64,000 bases of DNA from Priestia taiwanensis (GCF_014638355.1 NZ_BMFK01000001.1:2242580-2306579); one strand, 5' to 3'; positions 17,088 through 26,013 are shown, counted from the stretch's first letter. Notes: a model not told the origin generated them from the sequence alone. Made by a program: numbers and translations.

Positions 17088-17122
17088 ACAAGGCTTAGGA
17101 TTTCTCCTAAGCCTTTGTTTTC
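17088..17122 (+). terminator. Terminator after the plus-strand tiny genes
   Basis: AACAAGGCTTAGG pairs with CCTAAGCCTTTGTT, followed by TTC. Confidence 0.8.
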
Positions 17123-17190
17123 TTATTCCCCTGATTGCCAGTGATGATTTATAACACTCAAACTATTTCTTTCCATTCATATCTTTCTAA

Positions 17191-17724
17191 CTAAGATAAT
17201 TGTTTACGCACAACTCCATGATAAAACTCCATGTACATACGTAACTCCGTAACTAAATCATTCACTAATTTCACTGCATTCTCAGCTAATTCCCCGTCTT
17301 CAAGAATGAAGTTCTTATCAACAACAACTTGCTTCGGAATAACATTCGCGTATAAACCACGACTAACAATACGCATATTATTTAATGCATTCATACCGCC
17401 CTTACCGCCACCACCAACAGCAAATAATCCTACTGGTTTATGCGTCAATTCACTTCCTAAGAAATCAAGAGCATTTTTTAATGCACCACTCATTCCGCTA
17501 TGATATTCTGGCGAGCAAAGGATTACACCATCTGCTTCGGCTACGAGCTTTTGTAATGCTTGTACTGATTCAACTTCTCTTTGCTCACTCTCACCATTAT
17601 ATAAAGGTAATCCTGCTGTACTTAGGTCAAATAATTGTGCATTGTGATGCTTCTCCATCCATTTCGCCGCAAGTCGTGTACGTCCAAACGTGCGAGGCGT
17701 TCCATTAATCACTACTAATTTCAT
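17191..17724 (-). CDS. NADPH-dependent FMN reductase (flavodoxin-like)
   Basis: 177 residues. The N-terminal VINGTPRTFGRTRLA loop binds the FMN phosphate, and CSPEYHSGMSGALKNALDF is the conserved second loop of the NADPH-dependent FMN reductase family (YwqN and chromate/azo-reductase type). It should reduce flavins, quinones or dyes with NADPH in the cytoplasm. ATG 17724 has AAGGAG 9-10 bases upstream; a TTG three codons earlier is less well placed. Monocistronic. Confidence 0.85.
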   Translation of the reverse strand: MKLVVINGTPRTFGRTRLAAKWMEKHHNAQLFDLSTAGLPLYNGESEQREVESVQALQKLVAEADGVILCSPEYHSGMSGALKNALDFLGSELTHKPVGLFAVGGGGKGGMNALNNMRIVSRGLYANVIPKQVVVDKNFILEDGELAENAVKLVNDLVTELRMYMEFYHGVVRKQLS

Positions 17725-17890
17725 GATTTTCAACTCCTTCTATAAGTATTTAGTCCCCTCTTCCAACAGGATAACATTTTTCTTATTTTCAGAAAATTAT
17801 TTTAACTTATAATTTACTTGCTATGAAATGCTTTTCATAACGTATAGTGACATCATGATACAACTAAGCTAACTAACGAGGTGGAATAAC

Positions 17891-18661
17891 ATGAAGAAAA
17901 TCGTATTTTTTGATATAGATGGAACGTTACTAAATAAACAAAATAAAATCCCACAATCAACGAAAGATGCTATTAACACACTACGTGAGAATGGCGTTTA
18001 TGTTGCTATTGCAACTGGACGTGCTCCGCAAATGTTCGAAGATATTCGTGAGGAGCTAAACATTGATTCTTATATTTCGAACAATGGACAATACGTTGTC
18101 TTTGAAGGAAAAGAAATTTACACCAATCCAATGCATACAGAAGCTCTTCATATGTTAGCAGAAGATGCAGCAACACATAAACATCCAATGCTATTTACGA
18201 ATGAAAAAGAAGTCATTATTACACACGAAGATCATCCTCATGTGAATGAAAGTTACTTACACTTAGGTTTAGACTATCCAGCAGTAAATAAAGACTATTA
18301 TAAAGACAACGACTTATTCCAATGCTGTGTCTTCTGTGAAAAAGGAGAAGAACAATTTTACATGAATAAGTACCCTCAATTTGATTTCATCCGTTGGCAT
18401 GATTTATCAATTGATGTATTACCAAAAGGCGGTTCAAAAGCAGAAGGAATTGCAAAAATGCTAGAATTAACTGGATTCACACAAGAAAATACGTATGCAT
18501 TCGGTGATGGCCTAAATGACTTAGAAATGATTGCATACGTTGGAACAGGCGTTGCGATGGGGAATGCAGTAGAACCGTTAAAAGAGGTTGCTAATCATAT
18601 CACAACAAGTAGCTGTGAAGATGGTATTTATCATGCATTAAAGACATTTGATTTAATTTAA
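17891..18661 (+). CDS. Cof-type HAD-IIB family phosphatase, copy 1
   Basis: 256 residues. The catalytic motif FFDIDGTLLNK holds the nucleophile Asp8 and acid Asp10. ATGRAP is motif II, LPKGGSKAEGI holds the motif III lysine, and FGDGLNDLEMI is the magnesium-binding motif IV. A C2-type cap (about 80-190) covers the active site. Such enzymes remove phosphate from small sugar phosphates or flavin precursors; the true substrate is unknown. GAGGTGG precedes the ATG. Confidence 0.9.
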   Translation: MKKIVFFDIDGTLLNKQNKIPQSTKDAINTLRENGVYVAIATGRAPQMFEDIREELNIDSYISNNGQYVVFEGKEIYTNPMHTEALHMLAEDAATHKHPMLFTNEKEVIITHEDHPHVNESYLHLGLDYPAVNKDYYKDNDLFQCCVFCEKGEEQFYMNKYPQFDFIRWHDLSIDVLPKGGSKAEGIAKMLELTGFTQENTYAFGDGLNDLEMIAYVGTGVAMGNAVEPLKEVANHITTSSCEDGIYHALKTFDLI

Positions 18662-18668
18662 CATAGAC

Positions 18669-18702
18669 AAAAAGAGGTAGTAATTAATTACTACCTCTTT
18701 TT
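18669..18702. terminator. Bidirectional terminator
   Basis: AAAAAGAGGTAGTAATT is followed directly by its complement AATTACTACCTCTTTTT. It separates convergent genes. Confidence 0.85.
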
Positions 18703-18703
18703 G

Positions 18704-19681
18704 TCATACTGTTTTTCGTTTAATTAACTCGTAAGGTAATTCAATATCTCTTATTTCATTACAATCACCTGTTAACTTATGATGAATGATATTCAATGCG
18801 TGCATCCCAACTTCATGAATAGGTTGTGCGATTGTTGTAATATCCAAAGCTTCTGCAATAGGTTGATTATCAAGGCCAATAATCGCCAATTCGTTCGGTA
18901 TATAGATACTATTCTTTCTGGCTTCTGTTACAATTCCAGCTGCTACCGTATCTCCTGCCACTAACAATGCTGTGGGACGTTCACCCATCTTCATCCATTT
19001 ATGCACGAGCTCGATTCCGTCATTCATCGTTACATAATTAGTAAAAATCCATTCTTCTCTCAGTTGCTCCTGTAAACGAAGGTGCGCCTCTTTATACGCT
19101 TCAAAGCGCTGTGAATTGTTAAAACTATTTATCCTGGCTACAACTATTCCAATATGTCGATGCCCTTGTTCAATCAAATAATCAATTCCTGTAGCCGAAG
19201 CTGCATACGAATTAATATATGTCGATGAGATTTCATGCTGATTGGACTTCTCACATGCAACAATTGGACCGTAACGTGCATACTCTGTTACATGATCCCA
19301 TGTATTTGCTTTCGAACAAATAATAAGCCCATCTATTTGTTTATGTTTCAACATCTCAAGAATTGAAATTTCCTCTTCCTTCTCATAATTAGTAGGACAA
19401 AGCAAAATACGATAGTTATATGTATGTGCCTCCTGCATAATTCCTTCAATTAATCCGGCAAACCAAGGATGATCGATATATGGAAGGATAACACCAATAA
19501 TATTTGTTTTTCCTTTGACAAGATGAACAGCATTTACATTACGTGCATAACCCATCTTCTCAATGACTTCATGTACAATTTTCCGCTTTTCTTCACTCAC
19601 ATAAGGATGGTTATTTAATACGCGTGATACAGTTGTTATCGAAACACCTGCTAGCTTCGCAATTTCTTTAATGTTTGCCAT
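18704..19681 (-). CDS. LacI-family transcriptional regulator
   Basis: 325 residues. The N-terminal helix-turn-helix is IKEIAKLAGVSITTVSRVLN (residues 4-23) with the hinge NAVHLVKGKTNIIGVILP, followed by a periplasmic-binding-protein-like sugar domain. I chose the ATG at 19681 because AAAGGGGGG precedes it; the longer frame to 19750 runs through promoter DNA. A palindrome at 19736-19749 fits an own operator. No sugar gene is adjacent, so the inducer and regulon cannot be told. Confidence 0.9.
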   Translation of the reverse strand: MANIKEIAKLAGVSITTVSRVLNNHPYVSEEKRKIVHEVIEKMGYARNVNAVHLVKGKTNIIGVILPYIDHPWFAGLIEGIMQEAHTYNYRILLCPTNYEKEEEISILEMLKHKQIDGLIICSKANTWDHVTEYARYGPIVACEKSNQHEISSTYINSYAASATGIDYLIEQGHRHIGIVVARINSFNNSQRFEAYKEAHLRLQEQLREEWIFTNYVTMNDGIELVHKWMKMGERPTALLVAGDTVAAGIVTEARKNSIYIPNELAIIGLDNQPIAEALDITTIAQPIHEVGMHALNIIHHKLTGDCNEIRDIELPYELIKRKTV

Positions 19682-19735
19682 CAAATCCCCCCTTTTCATA
19701 TCATACATGAAAAAAAAATTTTTTTCTGCTTGATA

Positions 19736-19749
19736 TGAAAATGTTTTCA
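19736..19749. promoter_or_regulatory. LacI/CcpA-type palindromic operator
   Basis: TGAAAATGTTTTCA is a perfect 14-bp palindrome close to the cre consensus, except that the central CG is TG. Located 55 bases before the LacI start codon, it is probably the site for autoregulation. Confidence 0.5.
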
Positions 19750-19834
19750 TCTTCTATAGTAGACATGAGGAGAATATTCCAGTCATTGGCGTCATCTCTA
19801 TAGCGTAACATTGATTGATTAATTCTCTTCTTTC

Positions 19835-20158
19835 TTAGATCTCTCCTACATCATGAAATGTAAGAACATGCCCATCTGGATCAACGATAGAGATAGACAT
19901 TCGTTCCCTTTTATAAGGTATTTCGTAATAATCTAATTTCTTCATAAATTCATTCATACCACGAACAGAAATTGCAACATATACTCCTTCATCTATATGC
20001 TGTGGGACAAGTTGCAAACGTAATTGCCCCGAACCAAGGTTATACCATACGCCCGGATAAGAAAATGAAGGTCGATCCTTACATACCGAAAAACCAATAA
20101 TCCCCTCATAAAAATAAAAGGATTGTTTCAAATTTGTCACCGGCAACGTCACATGCAT
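19835..20158 (-). CDS. VOC-superfamily (glyoxalase/bleomycin-resistance-like) protein
   Basis: 107 residues with one betaalphabetabetabeta pair: MHVTLPVTNLKQSFYFYEGI at the start and ISIVDPDGHVLTFHDV near the end. Metal-binding candidates are His2 and Glu or His residues in LTFHDV. VOC members include glyoxalases, dioxygenases and resistance proteins; this one cannot be narrowed down. AAGGAGGG lies 8-9 bases before ATG 20158, while the longer frame to 20200 covers that site. Confidence 0.8.
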   Translation of the reverse strand: MHVTLPVTNLKQSFYFYEGIIGFSVCKDRPSFSYPGVWYNLGSGQLRLQLVPQHIDEGVYVAISVRGMNEFMKKLDYYEIPYKRERMSISIVDPDGHVLTFHDVGEI

Positions 20159-20196
20159 TCTTCTTTCCCTCCTTTTAAACTTCTTACACGTGAAAG

Positions 20197-20226
20197 GCAT
20201 ATTTTATCTATAAATCCGAATACGAT
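20197..20226 (+). promoter_or_regulatory. SigE-like promoter of cotJABC
   Basis: GCATATT (20197-20203) fits the SigE -35 exactly; after 15 bases AATACGAT (20219-20226) matches six of eight -10 positions. B. subtilis cotJ is known to be SigE-dependent in the mother cell. Confidence 0.55.
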
Positions 20227-20260
20227 ACTTAATGTAAAGCTTCGTTTGGAGGTGCATGAT

Positions 20261-20494
20261 ATGACAAATAAACATACACCAATGAAAACGTACGTCCCTT
20301 ATCATGGGAAACATGATCCTTGTCCGTCTATTGGCAAAAACTTTTACTCCACTCCCCCTCATTTATATATGGGATTCCAACCACCAAATTTACCACAATA
20401 TTCACCGAAAGAAGCACTACAAAAAGGAACACTCTGGCCTGCTTTCTATGATTATTATGACAATCCATATAAGACAGGAGGAGCAAAACGTTGA
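20261..20494 (+). CDS. cotJA: Spore coat protein CotJA
   Basis: 77 residues with the aromatic/proline-rich CotJA pattern: MKTYVPYHGKHDPCPSIGK, YMGFQPPNLPQYSPKEAL and LWPAFYDYYDNPY. First gene of cotJABC, whose products are incorporated in the spore coat. GGAGGTG lies 7 bases before ATG 20261. The last four bases overlap cotJB (TTGA). Confidence 0.92.
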   Translation: MTNKHTPMKTYVPYHGKHDPCPSIGKNFYSTPPHLYMGFQPPNLPQYSPKEALQKGTLWPAFYDYYDNPYKTGGAKR

Positions 20495-20754
20495 ATGAAA
20501 CATTACCAGATGAATTTTATGAATGGATGACAGAACTACAAGAATATGACTTCGTTTTAGTAGAACTAACCCTCTATTTAGATACACATCCTGATGATAT
20601 TAAATGTATTCAGCAATTCAATGAATTTTCCTACAAAAGACGGCTCTTAAAAGAAAAGATGGAAAACAAGTATGGGCCACTCCAACAATATGGGAATAGC
20701 TATTCAAATGCGCCGTGGCAATGGAGCAAAGGTCCATGGCCATGGCAATTATAA
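20491..20754 (+). CDS. cotJB: Spore coat protein CotJB
   Basis: 87 residues. LPDEFYEWMTELQEYDFVLV and ELTLYLDTHPDD are the CotJB signature; the C-terminus is rich in Trp, Gly and Pro. The start is TTG with GGAGGAG 6 bases upstream; the frame has no better ATG. It ends 12 bases before cotJC and is translationally coupled to cotJA. Confidence 0.92.
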   Translation: MNETLPDEFYEWMTELQEYDFVLVELTLYLDTHPDDIKCIQQFNEFSYKRRLLKEKMENKYGPLQQYGNSYSNAPWQWSKGPWPWQL

Positions 20755-20766
20755 AGGAGGGAACAT

Positions 20767-21336
20767 ATGTGGATTTATGAGAAGAAATTGCAATATCCAG
20801 TACGAGTCAGTACATGCAATCCAATGCTTGCGAAGTATTTAGTTGAACAATACGGCGGTGCAGATGGAGAATTAGCTGCAGCCCTTCGATATTTAAATCA
20901 ACGATACAGTATCCCTGATAAAGTAATTGGCCTTCTTACTGATATCGGTACAGAAGAATTTGCTCATTTAGAAATGATTGCAACAATGATTTATAAATTA
21001 ACAAAAGACGCGACACCAGAACAAATGAAAGCAGCTGGATTGGACACCCACTATGCCTCTCACGATAGCGGCCTGTTCTATCATGATTCTGCTGGTAATC
21101 CATTTTCTGCAACGTATATTCAGTCAAAAGGTGACCCAATTGCCGATTTATATGAAGATATTGCCGCAGAAGAAAAAGCTCGTGCAACATATCAATGGAT
21201 CATCGATATGTCTGATGATCCAGATTTAAATGATGGATTACGGTTCTTACGCGAAAGAGAAATTATCCACTCACAACGTTTCCGTGAAGCTGTTGAACTA
21301 TTAAAAGAAGAACGTGATCGTAAAATTTATTTTTGA
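20767..21336 (+). CDS. cotJC: Spore coat protein CotJC, manganese catalase fold
   Basis: 189 residues. The di-manganese ligands are in YGGADGELAAALRYLNQRY (Glu), TEEFAHLEMIATMI (Glu-x-x-His) and YEDIAAEEKARATYQWII plus REREIIHSQRFREA, as in Mn-catalases. It may protect the spore from hydrogen peroxide, though B. subtilis CotJC has not clearly been shown to be active. AAAGGAGGG precedes the ATG. Third gene of the operon. Confidence 0.93.
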   Translation: MWIYEKKLQYPVRVSTCNPMLAKYLVEQYGGADGELAAALRYLNQRYSIPDKVIGLLTDIGTEEFAHLEMIATMIYKLTKDATPEQMKAAGLDTHYASHDSGLFYHDSAGNPFSATYIQSKGDPIADLYEDIAAEEKARATYQWIIDMSDDPDLNDGLRFLREREIIHSQRFREAVELLKEERDRKIYF

Positions 21337-21386
21337 TTCTTTAAAGATCTATCACCATATAATCTGCAACGAGGAGGGAGAAATAA

Positions 21387-22331
21387 TTGAGAAAAGTACT
21401 TTTATTCGGTGATCCAGGTATCGATGATTCCTTAGCAATTATGTATGCACTCCTCCATCCCGACATTGAATTAGTTGGGATTGTTGCTGGATATGGGAAT
21501 GTCTCACGCGATCAAGCAACGAAAAATGCTGCCTACTTACTCCAACTTGCCAAGCGCGAAGATATCCCGATTATCGCAGGTGCAATCAGACCTTTGAGTG
21601 GAGAAGTAAATGTATACTATCCAGAAATTCATGGCCCAAGCGGTCTTGGCCCCATTCGTCCCCCAGCAAATTTACAAGTAAGAATATATCCGTTCCAAAC
21701 TATTTTCTCCCTTGTGAATCAATACAAAAATGAATTAACAATTATCGATGTTGGCCGCTCTACAAGCCTAGCTATTACATTCCTCCTCGGCGAAGAAACA
21801 ATGAAAAAAGTAAAAGAATATTATATAATGGGCGGTGCTTTTCTTACTCCAGGGAATGTAACTCCCCTCGCCGAAGCGAATGTATTCGGCGATCCAACCG
21901 CTACCCAAATCGTACTCGAACAAGCACAAAGCGTAACCATGATTCCATTAAACGTAACAAACAAAGCCATCATTACTCCAGCGATGATTGACTATATTCT
22001 CAAGCAAAACCACGCAACATTTGAATTTTTAATTCAACCTATTTTCCATTATTATTTCAAGTCCTATCAAAAACTCCAGCCCGGTTCAAAAGGAGCTCCT
22101 CTCCACGACTTAGTAACATTTAGCGCCTTATCAAACCCATCCCTTGTTGAATATACGTACCGAGAAGTAGAAGTGGTCAGTACAGGTAGAACTGGCAATA
22201 CGCGCGGTCTCACAGTAGCTGATTTTCGCCCTCGCTCCCAAGAAAAATCACACAAAAAAGATACCCGTATTGGCCTCAACTTACATACAGATGCATTCGT
22301 TCAAGACTTTATTAACATTATGTCACGATGA
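21387..22331 (+). CDS. Nucleoside hydrolase (IunH-type)
   Basis: 314 residues. The calcium/ribose-binding N-terminal loop reads FGDPGIDDSLAIMYAL, close to the usual DTDPGIDDA, but the first Asp is Gly. YEIHG-like PEIHGPSGLG, YIMGGAFLTPGN and AEANVFGDPTA are further active-site motifs. It should cleave the N-glycosidic bond of nucleosides, freeing base and ribose. The start is TTG behind GAGGAGGGAG. It lies 50 bases after cotJC without a terminator between, so it may be co-expressed in sporulation. Confidence 0.85.
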   Translation: MRKVLLFGDPGIDDSLAIMYALLHPDIELVGIVAGYGNVSRDQATKNAAYLLQLAKREDIPIIAGAIRPLSGEVNVYYPEIHGPSGLGPIRPPANLQVRIYPFQTIFSLVNQYKNELTIIDVGRSTSLAITFLLGEETMKKVKEYYIMGGAFLTPGNVTPLAEANVFGDPTATQIVLEQAQSVTMIPLNVTNKAIITPAMIDYILKQNHATFEFLIQPIFHYYFKSYQKLQPGSKGAPLHDLVTFSALSNPSLVEYTYREVEVVSTGRTGNTRGLTVADFRPRSQEKSHKKDTRIGLNLHTDAFVQDFINIMSR

Positions 22332-22368
22332 AAAAAAGAACACGAGGCAACGCCTCGTGTTCTTTTTT
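22331..22368 (+). terminator. Terminator of the cotJ-nucleoside hydrolase unit
   Basis: AGAACACGAGGC pairs with GCCTCGTGTTCT around AAC, with A and T runs on either side. Confidence 0.85.
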
Positions 22369-22611
22369 CCTTACTTTCATGTAACTTTATTCGCCTCTAC
22401 AGGGAAAACAGTTTCTACTTGAAAAAGATACTTATTTGTAATCAATCTTCCTGTCTTCTCTACCTACTCCGCAATAAAATGATACATTCTCTCTTTTTAC
22501 TAACGATTTTCTTTATCTAATTGAACACTCGTTAATGTGGGTTTCTAAATTAGGATATTCTATCATAAGAACTTATACCTCTCCACATAGAAATCGACCT
22601 ATCTCCTATAC
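22369..22611. other. Intergenic stretch, nothing recognised
   Basis: Together with flanking terminators this makes a gap of about 340 bases between convergent genes. On the minus strand only ORFs of under 20 codons occur. I see no RNA motif, repeat or convincing gene remnant. Confidence 0.5.
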
Positions 22612-22655
22612 AAAAACCTCTCGTTCATTTGTTTTCAAAATGAAACGAAAGGTTT
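22612..22655 (-). terminator. Terminator of the DUF368 gene
   Basis: On the minus strand AAACCTTTCGTTTCATTTTG pairs with CAAATGAACGAGAGGTTT with a few mismatches, then TTTTG. Confidence 0.7.
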
Positions 22656-22668
22656 CGATCTATCTTGA

Positions 22669-23481
22669 TTATTTACTTTGCTTTCCTAACAGTGTCACAA
22701 TTGTAATTCCTGCTACAAATGTAATGACGCTTGCTACTAAATGAACCGTACTCATTGCAAATCCTGGGAAAATAACCGCTAATGAACCAAGTACAAGCCC
22801 AATAATAGCTGCATATGTCATATATCCATAACGTACCATTAAGAAACGGATTCCACGGCTACTTACAATAAAACCAACAATAACTCCAGCTCCTATTACG
22901 GCAATTAGAGGAATATTAAATGTTGATAGTGCATTAATTGCCGTTGGATATACACCAATTAATAGTAAGACAAACGAACCACTTACTCCTGGTAATAGCA
23001 TTGCCATACTTGCTAGCCAACCGGCAAAGAATAAACCAATACCATTCTGAATCGTTAATTCTGTAATCGGTGTTCCTGTTTTATCCGGTGTAAAGAATGC
23101 CATTGATGCAACTAATACAGTTCCTATAAAAATCATCATAAAGTGTGGTACTTTAAAATGATTCTTCGCATCTGCTTCTTTCCATAACAAAGGAATTACC
23201 CCAACGATTAACCCTAAGAAAAAGAACTGTGTTGGTCCCTTATGATATTCTAATAAATAACTAATTACACGACTAAGCGCTAATAGCGCTGCTCCAACCC
23301 CAATACCTAAAGGAATTAAAAAGCCTAAATGACGTTTCCAGTCCTTACTGAAAAAGCCATTAATTGCATCAAGTAATCGGTCATAAATACCAAGTACTAC
23401 CGCAATTGTTCCGCCACTAACACCAGGAATTAAATCACTAATTCCCATTAGTAGACCACGATAAAGATTCTTCCATTCCAT
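22669..23481 (-). CDS. DUF368 membrane protein
   Basis: 270 residues with about eight to nine helices. The N-terminal GLLMGISDLIPGVSGGTIAV and the internal SMAMLLPGVSGSFVLLLIG are two copies of the PGVSG motif that defines DUF368. Recent work places DUF368 with undecaprenyl-phosphate flippases (PopT), alongside the DedA group (UptA). A lipid-carrier recycling role is thus likely, though not provable here. ATG 23481 has GAGGA 8 bases upstream; the frame to 23496 adds five residues without a better site. Confidence 0.85.
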   Translation of the reverse strand: MEWKNLYRGLLMGISDLIPGVSGGTIAVVLGIYDRLLDAINGFFSKDWKRHLGFLIPLGIGVGAALLALSRVISYLLEYHKGPTQFFFLGLIVGVIPLLWKEADAKNHFKVPHFMMIFIGTVLVASMAFFTPDKTGTPITELTIQNGIGLFFAGWLASMAMLLPGVSGSFVLLLIGVYPTAINALSTFNIPLIAVIGAGVIVGFIVSSRGIRFLMVRYGYMTYAAIIGLVLGSLAVIFPGFAMSTVHLVASVITFVAGITIVTLLGKQSK

Positions 23482-23727
23482 ATTTGTTTTCCTCACTTTT
23501 TTTCTCTATTAAATAAGATTCCTCTTATTTCCTTATTGCTTATAAACGACTTTACCAGTATAGCAAGAAAGGGTGAAAGAGGACAACAGTTCAAATGGAA
23601 TAGGCACGTACCATGACTTAAGAAAATTATTATAACAGGAACACACTATACTTTAAGCGAATATGTACTTCTATAGCGAAGTACACTCAATAGAAGTTTA
23701 CTTTTATTGAAGAAGGGAGTAGAACAA

Positions 23728-24915
23728 ATGCTAGAACTTCAAGGAAAATACAACAAAGCAAAAGTATTTACAAATAATGTGGAAGAAATAGCCGCAGAAC
23801 AAATTAAAGAACTTTGCGATCAAGAATTTACAAAGGACAGTAAGATTCGCATTATGCCTGATACACATGCAGGAGCAGGATGTACGATTGGAACGACGAT
23901 GACCATCCAAGATAAGATTGTTCCAAATCTCGTTGGCGTAGATATTGGCTGTGGGATGGAAGTTGTCGTCATTAATAAGAAAAAAACTGACATTAATTTT
24001 GATCAAGTAGATGAAACAATTCGTAAATATGTCCCTAGTGGCTTTAATATCCGAGAAGGACGACACCGCTTCTCGAAGCTGATTGATTTCCGAAATGTGC
24101 GAGCACCATTTAACTTAAAACGCGCGCAAAAAAGTGTTGGTACACTTGGTGGGGGGAATCATTTTATCGAATTAAACGAAGACGAACATGAGAATGTCTA
24201 TATCGTTATTCATAGTGGTTCGCGTAACTTAGGAAAACAGGTAGCTGAGTACTACCAACATCTCGCTTACAACCAACTACTAAACGTAACATCAATAAAG
24301 CAAGAGTTAATTGACAAGCTGAAAGCAGAAGGACGCGAATCAGAAATCCAAACAGAACTAAAGAACATTAAACTCCCTGAAATCCGTAAAGACTTAGCTT
24401 ACTTAGAAGGACAGGGATTTAAAGATTACATGAATGATATGAAAATTGCTCAAAAATATGCGGAATTAAATCGTAAAGCAATGATGGATGAAATTGTCAC
24501 TCGCATGGGCTGGGAAACGGTTGACCAATTTACAACGATTCATAACTACATCAATATTGACAATATGATTTTACGAAAGGGTGCAATTTCCGCCCAGCAA
24601 GGCGAACGCGTCATCATTCCAATTAACATGAGAGATGGTTCTCTTATCGCTTACGGAAAAGGAAATCCAGACTGGAACTTCTCCGGCCCACACGGTGCAG
24701 GCCGGATTATGAGCCGAAAGAAAGCGAAAGAAACGCTAGACTTAGCTGAATTCCAGCAAACAATGTCTAACGTATGGACAACGTCCGTTGATGAGAATAC
24801 ACTAGACGAAGCACCGATGGTATATAAACCCATCGATGAGATTGTAGAAAATACGAAGGACGCTATCGATATTAAACATATTATTAAACCAATTTATAAC
24901 TTTAAGGCGAATTAG
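23728..24915 (+). CDS. rtcB: RtcB-family RNA ligase
   Basis: 395 residues. The manganese and GTP-binding motifs are present in order: PDTHAGAGCTIGTTMT, GVDIGCGMEVV (Cys ligand), GTLGGGNHFIEL, HSGSRNLG and SGPHGAGRIMSRKKA, whose His forms the covalent GMP adduct. RtcB joins RNA 2',3'-cyclic phosphate ends to 5'-OH ends using GTP. The protein is somewhat shorter than E. coli RtcB (408). There is no archease or rtcA next to it, so the natural RNA target is open. AAGGGAG precedes ATG 23728. Confidence 0.92.
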   Translation: MLELQGKYNKAKVFTNNVEEIAAEQIKELCDQEFTKDSKIRIMPDTHAGAGCTIGTTMTIQDKIVPNLVGVDIGCGMEVVVINKKKTDINFDQVDETIRKYVPSGFNIREGRHRFSKLIDFRNVRAPFNLKRAQKSVGTLGGGNHFIELNEDEHENVYIVIHSGSRNLGKQVAEYYQHLAYNQLLNVTSIKQELIDKLKAEGRESEIQTELKNIKLPEIRKDLAYLEGQGFKDYMNDMKIAQKYAELNRKAMMDEIVTRMGWETVDQFTTIHNYINIDNMILRKGAISAQQGERVIIPINMRDGSLIAYGKGNPDWNFSGPHGAGRIMSRKKAKETLDLAEFQQTMSNVWTTSVDENTLDEAPMVYKPIDEIVENTKDAIDIKHIIKPIYNFKAN

Positions 24916-24916
24916 A

Positions 24917-24961
24917 AAAAGCCTGTAGTCTCTATAGAATCCGTAGAGACCACAGGCTTTT
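24917..24961 (+). terminator. Terminator of rtcB
   Basis: AAAGCCTGTAGTCTCTA pairs with TAGAGACCACAGGCTTT (one mismatch), then T. Confidence 0.8.
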
Positions 24962-24983
24962 CTTCCATTCTTCTTATTCACCT

Positions 24984-25127
24984 TCATATTTTATATGCGG
25001 TTGCTGGTGTAATATCCAATACTTCCGTTACAATATCTATTTGGAATGTGTCTCCAATTAAAAAGGAATAGGCCATTATTATCTTAGAACCCCTTTGTAC
25101 CACTTTTTTAATATAATCTCTCTGCAT
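24984..25127 (-). CDS. Possible 47-residue protein downstream of the HAD gene
   Basis: Frame begins MQRDYIKKVVQRGSKIIMAY and goes on FLIGDTFQIDIVTEVLDITP. Its ATG lies one base after the HAD stop codon, suggesting translational coupling; an internal ATG (Met18) has AAAGGGG 14 bases upstream. The mix of residues looks protein-like, with an amphipathic helix then a hydrophobic strand, but no family is recognised. It could be a real small gene or the remnant of one. Confidence 0.35.
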   Translation of the reverse strand: MQRDYIKKVVQRGSKIIMAYSFLIGDTFQIDIVTEVLDITPATAYKI

Positions 25128-25128
25128 C

Positions 25129-25914
25129 TTACATTAACCGCTCTAGCACATTCGCCACACCGTCTTCATCGTTCGTACTCGTAACTAGATATGCAACTTC
25201 TTTCAACTCTTGAATTGCATTTCCCATTGCAACTGGATACTGACAAGCTTGAAATAATTCCATATCATTCCAATCATCACCGAATGGCATCACGTAATCC
25301 ATCGATATATGATGACGGGTACATAACTCCATTACTTCCCTCTTCTTCGTTACACCATGTGCCATGATTTGAATTAATGTTGCTTCATCCGTACAGACCA
25401 TACTGACTTTATCCTTGAATTGTTGATGTAACATTTCATACTTAGGATAGTCTGAAATTAATAATTTGGAAGCTGGTATACTCTTTAATTCCTCCCGCGA
25501 AACGACAATTGGATTCACAACGGCGTTCATTGCTTTACTGTAATCTAACGTTTTTGTGCTGTACCATCTATCTTCTGACTCTACAGACAGAGCTACATCA
25601 TCATGAAGAACTATATATTCAATAAGTTCATGTGCAATAGATGGTTCAATCGGATAATGTCGTCTATAACTTGTTGTATACTCCTCAATTAATGCACCGT
25701 TATAGTAAATGATAGATGCAATTTCTCGTAGTTCCTGAGGTAAAAAAATACGAACGAACCTCGGTGCTCTAGCTGTTGCAAAAATAATTGTCATTCCATT
25801 CTTATAACAAGTAAGAATTGCTTGTTCACATCTCTCTGACACTTCTTTTCTTGAATTTAATAAAGTCCCGTCTAAATCCAATACAATTGCTTTAATATCC
25901 GCTTTACAGTCCAT
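25129..25914 (-). CDS. Cof-type HAD-IIB family phosphatase, copy 2
   Basis: 261 residues. VLDLDGTLLNSRKEV (nucleophile Asp, acid Asp), FATARAPRFV (motif II, with Ala where Thr-Gly is usual), VTKKREVMELC (motif III lysine) and FGDDWNDMELF (motif IV). The cap of about 110 residues is C2 type. It differs clearly from the plus-strand HAD phosphatase at 17.9 kb. Substrate unknown. GGGGGGATGG lies before the ATG. Confidence 0.88.
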   Translation of the reverse strand: MDCKADIKAIVLDLDGTLLNSRKEVSERCEQAILTCYKNGMTIIFATARAPRFVRIFLPQELREIASIIYYNGALIEEYTTSYRRHYPIEPSIAHELIEYIVLHDDVALSVESEDRWYSTKTLDYSKAMNAVVNPIVVSREELKSIPASKLLISDYPKYEMLHQQFKDKVSMVCTDEATLIQIMAHGVTKKREVMELCTRHHISMDYVMPFGDDWNDMELFQACQYPVAMGNAIQELKEVAYLVTSTNDEDGVANVLERLM

Positions 25915-26013
25915 TCGTCCATCCCCCCATACTATGTATTTCTCCTAAATACACTACTTCTTTTTCCATATTTTAACAACCTGTTCTGTGCTTGTATATT
26001 CCTAACCTACAAG

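Noticed and set aside
22369..22611. Gene remnant between the nucleoside hydrolase and DUF368 genes
   Set aside because: Only very short frames occur and no known protein pattern could be followed across frames.
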